64,000 nucleotides of DNA, taken from contig NZ_JAAHGO010000040.1 in the NCBI RefSeq assembly GCF_010672455.1, positions 21,490-85,489 of the forward strand, read 5' to 3'. Position numbers and translations under genes: made by a program. Position 1 is the stretch's first letter; every line of letters begins with the position of its first letter. Below are positions 18,252-27,529 of the stretch, one piece after another. The stretch is from Okeania sp. SIO2C9 (GTDB lineage: Bacteria > Cyanobacteriota > Cyanobacteriia > Cyanobacteriales > Microcoleaceae). Under the pieces are notes generated by a model. That model made no database searches. It worked only from the letters and a program-made list of their open reading frames with translations, and was not told the DNA's origin.

Positions 18252-20582
18252 TTAACTTTCAGACAAAGTTTCCGCTTCCGCATCCTGAGACTGCTGCATC
18301 GCTGCAGTAGTTTTTTCTCGGTCTAACTTCAAGACTAAAACACCCAAAGGAGGCAAACATAAATCCAAAGACTGTTGGTGGTTATGGAAGTACCATTCAT
18401 CAGTCCACTTACCACCTAAATTACCCATATTGCTACCACCATAATTACCAGCATCACTATTAAATATTTCAGTATAAAATCCTGGTTCAGGTACACCAAT
18501 ACGATAGTGACTATGGGGTTGAGGAGTAAAATTGCAAACCGTTACCACAAACTCTTGAGTATCTTTAGCGCGACGAATAAACGACACCACACTATGATTA
18601 TTATCACTACAATCTATCCACTGGAATCCTTCCTCATTACAATCCTGTTCATACAAAGCAGGTTGAGAACGATAGAGGTGATTCACATCCCGGAAAAATC
18701 GCTTCATTCCTTGGTGAGCATCAAATTGGAGCAAATGCCATTCTAAATCACCCCAAACATCCCATTCACCCCATTGAGGAAACTCCATCCCCATAAACAT
18801 AGTTTTCTTACCAGGGTGAGTAAACATATAAGCAAACAATGCCCGAACATTAGCAAACTTCTGCCAATCATCCCCAGGCATCTTACCCAACATATTACTC
18901 TTGCAATGTACCACCTCATCGTGAGACAGAGCTAACATATAGTTTTCACTGTGGTGATACCAAATACTGAAAGTAACGTTATTCTGGTGGAACTGTCGGA
19001 ACCAAGGGTCCATTTCAAAATAGTCAAGCATATCGTGCATCCAACCCATGTTCCACTTAAGGTTGAAGCCCAAACCACCAACATAAGTAGGCCAAGTTAC
19101 CATTGGCCAGGCAGTAGATTCTTCTGCAATGCAAAGAGTACCAGGATAGTAACCAAAAATCAAATGATTAACCTGACGGAGGAAATCAGCAGCTTCGATA
19201 TATTCTACACCTCCGTGTTGGTTAGCAACCCATTCACCATCAGGTCTCAGATAGTTGAGATAGACCATAGAAGCAACTGCATCTACTCTAAAACCATCAA
19301 TATGATACTTTTCAAACCAGAAAAGGGCATTTGAAACTAAAAAGTTACGGACTTCATTACGACCATAGTCAAATACTAAAGTACCCCATTGCTTATGTTC
19401 ACCTTTGCGGGGGTCTGGATGTTCATAGAGATGAGTACCATCAAAGAAAGCCAAACCATGTCCATCTTTGGGAAAATGTCCTGGTACCCAGTCTACAATT
19501 ACACCAATACCATTTTCATGACATTTATCCACAAAATACATGAAGTCTTCAGCATTACCGTAGCGAGAGGTAGGAGCAAAAAATCCTGTAACCTGATAAC
19601 CCCAAGAACCATCAAAAGGATGTTCTGCTACAGGCAACATTTCAATATGGGTATAGCCTAAATCTTTAACGTAGGAAACCAGACGGTCTGCTAATTCTCG
19701 GTAGGTAAGAAAACGAGCATCTGTTCTGAGTTCCGAGACTTGAACTACAGGCTCAGTTTCCCCATTTGGTAGTTTAGCAGGTTCAGCAGCAGAGGCATGA
19801 ATCCAAGAACCCAGGTGGCATTCATAGACAGAAATAGGCTGAGTGAGAGGGTCGGTATGGCGACGTTTCTCCATCCATTCTTGGTCGTTCCAAGTATATG
19901 AGTCTAAGTCAACAACAATGGAAGCTGTTTTGGGCCTTACTTCCTGTTGATATCCATAAGGGTCACTTTTTTCATAGATGTGTCCTTCCCAGTTTTTAAC
20001 CTCATATTTATAATGTTCTCCAGGGCCAATATCAGGAATGAATAATTCCCAGATACCTGTGTGGCCTTTCCGCATTTGGTGTTTACGACCATCCCAATAG
20101 TTGAAGTCTCCTAAAATTGAAACGTTACGAGCATTGGGTGCCCAAACAGCAAAATAGACTCCTTTGACTCCGTTAATTTCGGTTAGATGTGCCCCTAGTT
20201 TTTCGTAGATACGATGATGATTTCCTTCTCCAAATAGTTGAAGGTCAAATTCTGTGAGTTTTGGAGAACGAAAGGCGTAGGGGTCGTTGATGACTCGTTC
20301 GTGTTCTCCTTCTTTGATTTTGAGTTGATAGTTGGCCAGTTCTGGAACATCTACTATGCATTCAAAGAAATGTGGATTATGGACTGACTGCATTGGGTAT
20401 TCTTTCCGATCTACCGGTGAAATGACTGAAACAGCTTCAGCACTTGGTTGGTAGGCTCGTATTACTGTCACAGTTTCGCCATCTTGTTCTGTTTGATGGA
20501 CACCAAGGACTTGAAAAGGGTCGTGGTGATGGTTCCAAACTATTTGGTTAACTTGGTCTGCAGAAATCGTCATGTTTGTCAA
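18252..20582 (-). CDS. glgB: 1,4-alpha-glucan branching enzyme
   Basis: Introduces alpha-1,6 branches into glycogen. It has 776 residues, the usual size for long GlgB with an N-terminal extension, a CBM48 domain (about 120-215), a GH13 barrel and a C-terminal beta domain. Catalytic residues are visible as Asp434 (DGFRVDAVAS), Glu487 (CIAEEST) and Asp555 (ALSHDEVVH). The WGYQVTGFFAPTSRYG segment (327-341) is a standard GH13_9 landmark. The last 20 residues are a poorly conserved Glu/Gln-rich tail. It stands alone on the minus strand with its own terminator. Confidence 0.97.
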   Translation of the reverse strand: MTNMTISADQVNQIVWNHHHDPFQVLGVHQTEQDGETVTVIRAYQPSAEAVSVISPVDRKEYPMQSVHNPHFFECIVDVPELANYQLKIKEGEHERVINDPYAFRSPKLTEFDLQLFGEGNHHRIYEKLGAHLTEINGVKGVYFAVWAPNARNVSILGDFNYWDGRKHQMRKGHTGIWELFIPDIGPGEHYKYEVKNWEGHIYEKSDPYGYQQEVRPKTASIVVDLDSYTWNDQEWMEKRRHTDPLTQPISVYECHLGSWIHASAAEPAKLPNGETEPVVQVSELRTDARFLTYRELADRLVSYVKDLGYTHIEMLPVAEHPFDGSWGYQVTGFFAPTSRYGNAEDFMYFVDKCHENGIGVIVDWVPGHFPKDGHGLAFFDGTHLYEHPDPRKGEHKQWGTLVFDYGRNEVRNFLVSNALFWFEKYHIDGFRVDAVASMVYLNYLRPDGEWVANQHGGVEYIEAADFLRQVNHLIFGYYPGTLCIAEESTAWPMVTWPTYVGGLGFNLKWNMGWMHDMLDYFEMDPWFRQFHQNNVTFSIWYHHSENYMLALSHDEVVHCKSNMLGKMPGDDWQKFANVRALFAYMFTHPGKKTMFMGMEFPQWGEWDVWGDLEWHLLQFDAHQGMKRFFRDVNHLYRSQPALYEQDCNEEGFQWIDCSDNNHSVVSFIRRAKDTQEFVVTVCNFTPQPHSHYRIGVPEPGFYTEIFNSDAGNYGGSNMGNLGGKWTDEWYFHNHQQSLDLCLPPLGVLVLKLDREKTTAAMQQSQDAEAETLSES

Positions 20583-21583
20583 TATAATTTTGTTAACAAT
20601 TAATTAGGAAGGCTCCAGAATGGGAAAAGAGATGCTAGTCGATGCTTGATTAGCACAGATTCTCCAAATATTGGGCATACACAGCTAATGTCTAAGGGTT
20701 AAACAATTATTCAACTTTCACCTTTTTACCATGACAAGTGCTTCTGACACGTTCAATAGTTATAAAAGGATTTTTTGTTTTACACAATTAATATTAAGTA
20801 TACAAATTATGAATACAAATTCGTTATTTAGTTAATCAGTACTGACTTTGTATGCAACGTCCCTACTACTCTCAATGAAGATGTAGCATAAATGTGTGAG
20901 ATTTTATCTAAGAGCCAGCATTTCCAAAGGGGTAGCTTTGTGTCAGCAAAACGTACCTAATGGTGCAGGTTTTATATCAAAATCAAGGAGAAAATAATGC
21001 CTAAAAGGAGCTTATATAATTCTATTTTCTATATACTTCATACCTCTATGTGTTTTGTCTTTATTTATCTATTCTTCTTCCTTTAAATAAATTTTTTTTC
21101 CATTTAATCCGTAACTATTGGCAGATTTAAAAGGATTTTATGACAAATGCGACCGACTATTAAAAAATTAAACTTGATCGGAAATTGTATCTAAATCAGC
21201 ATAGATACTTTGCAGTTTAATTACAATTGGGAAAATCTTAACTAAGATTAAGATTAATTTGTACTACTAAATGTTGTATGTTAATCCAAAATAAATTACG
21301 ATCAATTAAAAAATGACTAAACTGTTATATTAACATAGTTATTTAGGAGTTTTAGCTTCAAAATTTTTCATAAATAATTAAAGTAATCTGATATAGTAGA
21401 TAAGTTTATACAACAATTGTCAAGGTAGGAAATACAACTAAAACTATTAATCAAATAACTTAGAAGCTGATAGATATAAAAATTCAAATTTTAATTTGAA
21501 TGGGAAATTCAAACATATACTCAAAATTCGATACTGTTATATTTTGTATGCTTATAAATTAGATGTCAGTATAGGTAAATTAT
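20583..21583. other. 1-kb spacer between glgB and the FtsL-like gene
   Basis: Divergent promoter region. It has a half palindrome GCAACGTCCCTACTA at about 20850 and otherwise AT-rich unique-looking DNA. No gene, tRNA or convincing structured RNA seen. Confidence 0.5.
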
Positions 21584-22159
21584 ATGGTTGCAGTTAGAAG
21601 TACATTTTTGGCCTCAAACAATAAGTCCCCAAAGACAAATTTGTCTGTAGTCTCAAAAAAATCAGCTCGCCGACAAAAACTAACGTATGAAGAAAATTTA
21701 TCTTATAGTAGCTATGCTTCAGAAAATAGTAGGGACTCACAAACAATTCAAGAACAGAATTTAGCCCAAGTTATATCCTTACCTAAGTCCAAACCACTCT
21801 GGTTAAAATCTTTGATGGCGACACAACTAACTTCATCCATGGTAACAGTATTATTAGCAAGTACCAGTGTAGCAATTTATGGTTGGACAATTTATGGTCA
21901 GTCAAAATGGACAACAGAATATCAACAATTACAAAAACTTAGGCAAAAAGAACAACAGATAAGTGTAGCTAATGAGTTATTGAAAAATCAAATAGCTGAA
22001 CAAGCTTCAACTTCTGATACTGGTTTAGTTTCACCAAATTCTGTAAAGCGGATATTTTTAGACCCAGCACCTCCACGTCCTGCTCCTAATCCTCCTAAAC
22101 CTTATCTAGAATCTACTTCCGGTCATAAATATCTCCTCAAAACACCAGTGGGATATTGA
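21584..22159 (+). CDS. Small bitopic membrane protein, FtsL-like
   Basis: 191 residues: a charged Ser/Lys-rich cytoplasmic N-terminus (1-80), one transmembrane helix (about 84-105, SSMVTVLLASTSVAIYGWTIYG), a short periplasmic coiled coil (about 110-145, YQQLQKLRQKEQQ and NELLKNQIAEQ) and a proline-rich tail (PAPPRPAPNPPKP, about 160-172). This is the layout of FtsL/DivIC-type divisome proteins, and the next gene on this strand is ftsI, whose partner FtsL is often encoded just upstream. Sequence similarity to FtsL is not demonstrable by eye. The call is from topology and context. The 1.2-kb repeat spacer before ftsI argues against a tight operon today. Confidence 0.5.
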   Translation: MVAVRSTFLASNNKSPKTNLSVVSKKSARRQKLTYEENLSYSSYASENSRDSQTIQEQNLAQVISLPKSKPLWLKSLMATQLTSSMVTVLLASTSVAIYGWTIYGQSKWTTEYQQLQKLRQKEQQISVANELLKNQIAEQASTSDTGLVSPNSVKRIFLDPAPPRPAPNPPKPYLESTSGHKYLLKTPVGY

Positions 22160-22181
22160 ATATAGGAGGGATATAGTTCAT

Positions 22182-22392
22182 TAATGGATAATGGATAATG
22201 GATAATTGATAATTACCTCTGGTTAAAACCGCTACGGAATTGAATATCAGGAGATATTATTTCTTCACAGGAGTCGATTGGATATGGCGAGGAGACCTCG
22301 CCATCCCTCGACCGCTTTTTTTCCCTATCCAAGGGGAGGCTTCAAGGCGCGAATTATTTAATTATTAATTATTAATTATTAATTATTTGGTA
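22182..22392 (+). mobile_element. Miniature element, family A
   Basis: Nearly the same sequence as the copy at 580-895: GATAATTACCTC, an ATATCAGGAGATATTATTTCTT block, the GACCGCTTTTTTTCCC arm and an ATTAATTATT tail. Confidence 0.7.
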
Positions 22393-23343
22393 ATAGGGAA
22401 TAGGGAACAGAGATTTAGAAAAAACCGATATTCTCACTATTAAGGCCAAATCTTTCGTAACCATTCAGCCGTCAGCTATTAGCTATCAGCTATTAATTTT
22501 GGAGAAGGTAAAAAAAACCTTTGAAATTGAGAAAGAATAAAAATTTACTGCTAAAGTCTCATTTCTAAACCTGAGAAGTAATTATTCATTACTAATTGCT
22601 GTTAACGTAGTTCCTCCGGAAGAGGCTAGCTGACTGCTAATAGCTGAATGCTTACAATCTTTCTATTTTTCCTGTTACCTACTCACTTAATTTATCTCAG
22701 ATTCTGCACGTCAATTTATCACATCAAAAGTAACACAAACATCAGTGGGTGGCGAAGTATTTATAGTCTATAAATCATCATAATTTATAGCGCTACGCAA
22801 ATAGGGCGCAGACATTCCTCTATTTCCTACTTCCTAATCCCTGAAAATTAACTAATATTTAACTCAAAGGAAGAAAATTAAAGAAGGCAAGGGTTTAAAT
22901 CTCCCACTTCTTAAAGAAGCTTACATTAAATTAGAGATTTAACCACAACTTAATACTTCTTTGTTTATGCTTACAATAAGTAATACCATTTATCCATGAA
23001 GTTGCACTTAATATAAAGATGAGAATAGTCAGTTTAATAAGGTCTGAGCAATAATTATTAAGGGCATTGTTACAGAGAAATGGTATAAGAATTCAGCCAT
23101 CAGCCATCAGCTATTAGGTATTGCTTTTAGTTGACGATAAAAGCTTGATTAATTGTCTTACTATAAAAGTTGTCTCCCTTGCCCTTAAAGTCTATATTAA
23201 TTTAAACACTCTCCTCTCCTATATGAGAGAGTCTTGTTGCTGAAGTCCGCAGTTCCTCCGGAGGAGGCTAGCTGATAGCTAATAGCTGTTTGCGCAGCAT
23301 TCCGCAGAAAATGCTTACTAATTATTATTAATAAATAACTTAA
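22393..23343. other. Repeat-rich spacer before ftsI
   Basis: No gene. It contains CAGCTATTAG/CAGCCATCAG repeats, elements ending AATGCTTAC (about 22650 and 23086-23314), the sequence TATAGCGCTACGCAAATAGG at 22787, and a 24-bp palindrome variant near 23287. Any ftsI promoter must lie within these repeats. Confidence 0.55.
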
Positions 23344-25236
23344 ATGCCTGCTTATAAATATACTTCAAATACTCAACTTCGTCGTCAGTATTTAAAAAAC
23401 AAACAAACAGAACCACCTAGTTCTAGACTCAAAACTAAAAAGCCAGAAAGCGAAAAATCTTCTGTCAAAAATACCGATCGAGAACTATTATTAACGCCCT
23501 CTAATAAAAAAACAGCAAAATGTCAAAAATCTAGACTTTTCCTAGTTTGGATACTTTTAATGCTTGGCTTATTAGGATTAACAATTAACCTATTCTATAT
23601 ACAGATTTTGCGAGGCAAAGCATTACAACAACAAGCAAAACTCCAACAAACTGAAGAATCAATTCCTTTCGTTCCCAGACGCCCAATAGTTGATAGAAAT
23701 GGCAATACTTTAGCAATTGATAAAATAGCCTATACCCTCTATGCTCATCCCAAAATTTTTAATCGTTCAAAACAAGAAGTTGCTTATCAATTATCAACTA
23801 TTTTAGAAGGAGCAAATTTGGAGAAAACCCTAACTTCAAATGACCTACTCCAAATGTTCAATGAAAGAGAGACAGGTATAAAAGTTGCCGACTTCATACC
23901 TCAAGAAACTACAGATAAAATTACTAATTTATTTGTTGATGGCTTAGAATTAATTCAACATCCACAACGTGTTTATCCTCAAAAAGAACTAGCTGCTGAA
24001 GTAGTAGGATATGTAGATGGAGAAAGTATAGGTCAAGCTGGGATTGAATATAGCCAACAAAATCTCTTAGAGCGCTCTGTACCAAAAATCCAATTCCGGC
24101 GCTTAATCAAAGGTGTTCTTGTTCCAGACAGACTAACAACAGGTTTTCTACAATTAGATGACCTTTCTTTGCATCTAACTATTGACTCTCGCTTGCAACG
24201 AGCAACACGAACTATCCTAAAAGAACAATTAGAAGAGTATGAGGCCAAACGAGGTACTGTCATAGTGATGGACGCTAATGATGGTTCTATACTCTCTCTA
24301 GTATCAGAACCTTCTTATGACCCCAATCAATACTATAACTATGACGTAACACTATTCAAAAATTGGGCTGTAACAGATGTTTATGAGCCAGGTTCTACTT
24401 TTAAACCAGTAAATGTGGCCTTAGCTTTAGAAGTAGGAGCAATTGAGGGAGATAGTGTATTTTACGATACAGGTAGAATAGTTATCGGAAATTGGCCTAT
24501 ATTTAACTCTGATGGTAGCGGTGGGGCACGCACTGTGACTGAGATTATTCAACACTCCAGTAATGTAGGTATGGTGAAAATTGTTGAACAAATGCCTCGA
24601 GCTGTTTTCTATGATGGCCTTAAACGCTTGGGATTAGGAGATACTACTGGTGCAGACCTTCCCTTTGAAGCACCGAGTATTTTAAAGGGCCGCAACCAGT
24701 TTTTAATGGTACCAGTGGAAGCTGCTACTACTGCTTTTGGTCAGGGATTTTCTCTTACTCCTCTACAACTAGCACAGCTTAATGCAGCTTTAGCAAATGG
24801 GGGTAAGTTAGTGACGCCTCATGTGATGCGTGGTTTGTTTGATAGTAAAGGACAACCATATTGGCAGTTGTCTTTGCCAAGTCCTAGACAGGTGTTTTCT
24901 TCTGACACTACGACAAAAGTATTGGCAATGATGGAAAGGGTGGTTGAAAGTGGTACTGGTAAAAGAGCCAAAATTCGTGGATATCGAATTGCGGGTAAAA
25001 CTGGTACGGCTCAAAAAGCTTCTGAAGCTGGGGGTTATTCTAAGAAGGCTAAAATTACAAGTTTTGTTGGTATTTTACCAATGGAGTCTCCCCGTTATGT
25101 GGTTTTGGCGGTTATTGATGAACCTATTAAGGGTAGTGGTGGAAGGGTGGCAGCTCCTATTGTTAAGTCGGTCATTAAGTCTTTGATTGATATTGAGCAA
25201 ATTCCTCCTTCTGATATCAGGTCTGGTAACAATTAA
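23344..25236 (+). CDS. ftsI: Septal peptidoglycan transpeptidase FtsI (PBP2/PBP3 class)
   Basis: Class B penicillin-binding protein that cross-links septal wall. It has 630 residues: a basic cytoplasmic N-terminus, a single transmembrane helix (about 64-86), a PBP dimer domain (about 105-260, with FVPRRPIVDRNGNTLA) and a transpeptidase domain. The catalytic motifs are Ser351-x-x-Lys354 (PGSTFKP), SSN at 405-407 and KTGTAQ at 552-557. FtsI is suggested over the elongation PBP2 by the RGxIxDRNG-type junction, the short insertless catalytic domain and the FtsL-like neighbour. Its partner glycosyltransferase gene ftsW is 24 kb away. Confidence 0.9.
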   Translation: MPAYKYTSNTQLRRQYLKNKQTEPPSSRLKTKKPESEKSSVKNTDRELLLTPSNKKTAKCQKSRLFLVWILLMLGLLGLTINLFYIQILRGKALQQQAKLQQTEESIPFVPRRPIVDRNGNTLAIDKIAYTLYAHPKIFNRSKQEVAYQLSTILEGANLEKTLTSNDLLQMFNERETGIKVADFIPQETTDKITNLFVDGLELIQHPQRVYPQKELAAEVVGYVDGESIGQAGIEYSQQNLLERSVPKIQFRRLIKGVLVPDRLTTGFLQLDDLSLHLTIDSRLQRATRTILKEQLEEYEAKRGTVIVMDANDGSILSLVSEPSYDPNQYYNYDVTLFKNWAVTDVYEPGSTFKPVNVALALEVGAIEGDSVFYDTGRIVIGNWPIFNSDGSGGARTVTEIIQHSSNVGMVKIVEQMPRAVFYDGLKRLGLGDTTGADLPFEAPSILKGRNQFLMVPVEAATTAFGQGFSLTPLQLAQLNAALANGGKLVTPHVMRGLFDSKGQPYWQLSLPSPRQVFSSDTTTKVLAMMERVVESGTGKRAKIRGYRIAGKTGTAQKASEAGGYSKKAKITSFVGILPMESPRYVVLAVIDEPIKGSGGRVAAPIVKSVIKSLIDIEQIPPSDIRSGNN

Positions 25237-25270
25237 TAATTAATAATTAATAATTAATAATTAACAATTT

Positions 25271-25540
25271 AGGGTTTGCTGAAAAAGTCTTTTTGCAGTG
25301 GGAGGAGTCAGGAGTCAGGAGACAGGAGACAGGAGACAGGAGATAGGAGACAGGATATCAGGAGAAATGGAAATTATAGAGGAGGTAGTCGGGTATATTT
25401 GTCCAAAGATTGTTCTGCCATAATCACCTCAAAATACTAGCTTTATGCAGCTCTTTAGACTGAAAAGCTGGCACGAATTTTCGACCAAAAAAGGCCAATA
25501 CCAATATCAGTCAATGCTTTGATATTTAATTAGCAAGCCC
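25271..25540. mobile_element. Miniature element with GGGTTTGCTGA ends, copy 1
   Basis: AGGGTTTGCTGAAAAAGTC at the left and TTAGCAAGCCC at the right. The interior has GGAGACAGGAGACAGG repeats. Related copies lie at 25656-25905, 51556-51822 (reversed) and 53930-54199. Confidence 0.65.
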
Positions 25541-25655
25541 GAATTATACCAATTCTCATGCATTAGTGCTATGCTTGGGCAATACTTCAGTTGTCAACTG
25601 ATCGGTACAAGCCAAATCACTTTTTTGCTGATTTTAGCTTGCGTTAATGTTAATT

Positions 25656-25905
25656 AGGGTTTGCGCTCAAAAGTCTTTTTGCGCTTGGCAGGGAGTAGGG
25701 AGTAGGGAGTAGTGAAGAGTTAGGAGAAATCAGGAGTTGTAGAGGACGTACAAAGGAAAAATTATCCCAAGATTTTTCTGTATCTATCTTACCCCAATAC
25801 TCACTTTTTGAGCTTCCTTAGGCAAAACAGGGCTACTTTTTCACTACCTCAACAGGCCAAAATCTTTATATATCAAGACTTTTATATTTAATCAGCAAGC
25901 TCTAA
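25656..25905. mobile_element. Miniature element with GGGTTTGCTGA ends, copy 2
   Basis: AGGGTTTGCGCTCAAAAGTC to ATCAGCAAGCTCT. Same internal order as copy 1. The remainder of 25237-26117 shows no gene; a palindrome variant (ACGTTGCATGGAAC) lies at about 25935. Confidence 0.65.
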
Positions 25906-26117
25906 TTATTCTTATGTTTGCTTCTCCTGGTACGAACGTTGCATGGAACATCCCTAACCATTGCTCTACTCCCCTGCTCAACAAAATGTAGAAAAGTTTT
26001 TGAGACATGGTATAGCACCTTACCTTTTAAAGCTAAATGTTTTTGGAGGCTTGCTCAAATCTTTGTGACAAAAACAACTTCTAACTTTTGACTTCTGTAA
26101 GCTCCCCACTCTCTAGG

Positions 26118-26822
26118 CTAAAGTTGAATCTTTGTAATCGCAATATTACCAGCAAAGCAAACATCTACATCAGTACCAGGAGTGCGGTCGCGTTCTCCAT
26201 ATTTTCCGGTATAATAAAAATTTTCTCCTTCTATTCGATAAGCTACTGGTAATGGTTGGGTTGATGGTGTGCAAAATACCATTTTTGGATCTGGTGCTTC
26301 GGGTTCTAAATAAGGAAAGTTTACATTCCAAAAAGCTCCTGGTTCAAGGGGGCGGTTGAGTAAATCTGCTAATACTATTTCTGCTAAACGAGTTACTCTT
26401 TCCCAATTCACAGGTTTTTTTGCTTGACGATATTGAGAAAGGGCGATTCCTGGAATTCTGTGAAATGCTGCTTCCCTTACTGCTGCTACTGTACCAGATA
26501 TGTAGACATCTACACCCATATTACCCCCTGAGTTAATACCTGAAAGTACCCATTTTACGTTCTTGTTGATGTGTGTTATGGCAATTCTAGTACAATCTGC
26601 TGGTGTACCGGCGATCGCATACTCAACCTCAGACAGAGTTTGGATATTAATTGGTTCTTGAGTCGTAACTTGATGTCCACAACCAGATAATTGTTCTTGA
26701 GGAGCGACAATAATACTTTTTTTAGAAGATGCTAAAGGTAAATTGACATTCTTGACAGCTTCCCCAAGTGCTTTAATACCAGGAGCATTAATTCCATCAT
26801 CATTAGTGAGAATAAAGGTCAT
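26118..26822 (-). CDS. surE: 5'/3'-nucleotidase SurE
   Basis: Metal-dependent nucleoside monophosphatase, 234 residues. The N-terminal metal site is TNDDGINAPGI with Asp8 and Asp9; further family blocks are the Ser of PQEQLSGCGH (about 41-50), GTPADCTRIAI (about 92-102) and LSGINSGGNMGVDVYISGTVAAVREA (about 113-138), which includes the active-site Asn. The C-terminal part is normal. It stands alone on the minus strand. Confidence 0.93.
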   Translation of the reverse strand: MTFILTNDDGINAPGIKALGEAVKNVNLPLASSKKSIIVAPQEQLSGCGHQVTTQEPINIQTLSEVEYAIAGTPADCTRIAITHINKNVKWVLSGINSGGNMGVDVYISGTVAAVREAAFHRIPGIALSQYRQAKKPVNWERVTRLAEIVLADLLNRPLEPGAFWNVNFPYLEPEAPDPKMVFCTPSTQPLPVAYRIEGENFYYTGKYGERDRTPGTDVDVCFAGNIAITKIQL

Positions 26823-26969
26823 ACTTTTTCAGAATTTGAGTTTAGCTAGTTGATAATTTTAACATTGGTTTTAGGGAACAGGGAACAGGGAACAGGGAAT
26901 AGGGAACAGGGAATAGAAGATAAATCAAAGATAGGTGTACCTCATTAGACTGAGAAACGCTATATATTA

Positions 26970-27105
26970 GACTTGTCGCTTTATAACTTAAAAAATCCCC
27001 AAAAACCTTGTTCTGTAAGGATTCTAGATATTATAAATTCAAAATGGTTAGAATTATTGCTCTGTCTAGGTTCGAGCGATTTTTTCCTCTATTTAGCGAC
27101 AACTC
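26970..27105. mobile_element. 136-bp TA-flanked miniature element, copy 1
   Basis: Ends GACTTGTCGCT and AGCGACAACTC with TA on each side. The interior matches 60126-60262 in the opposite orientation. TA duplication suggests an IS630/Tc1-type mobiliser. The rest of 26823-27529 is AT-rich without a gene; GGGAACA repeats lie at 26873-26920. Confidence 0.75.
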
Positions 27106-27529
27106 TATTAAACCTAAGTTTTGAGTGTTTAACATAGAAATATATATATTACTGTACTATGTAATACATTTATCTAATAGTCAAAAGTAATATTTATTGA
27201 GTAATATTATATTGTCTGAAAACTTGAGCTGACAATAACTTCAGATTATTTTTTTTGTTTAGTGTTAAATTCTTTGTGAGATTATTAGACATCTCCAATA
27301 ATAAAAAATAAAATCAATTATCTCGTAGAAATTATTAATTATTCCCCCCTACTGCCTCTTTTTCAGGGAGGTCTATTGAGTCGCTCGGTATAAGATTAGA
27401 TTTTCACTCTTCTCAGCTCAGTAGAACATGAACAAATAGAGTAAGTAATTTATCTTTAGTAGATTACATGAGAAATAGTATTGTGTTAAACTCTTTATTA
27501 TAAATATCGAAGAGTAATAAAGTCAATGT

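Noticed and set aside
18507..19661. Several open frames opposite glgB
   Set aside because: Shadows of the strongly conserved glgB frame.
20583..21583. Possible small RNA upstream of glgB
   Set aside because: I looked for stems and terminators and found none stronger than expected for AT-rich DNA.
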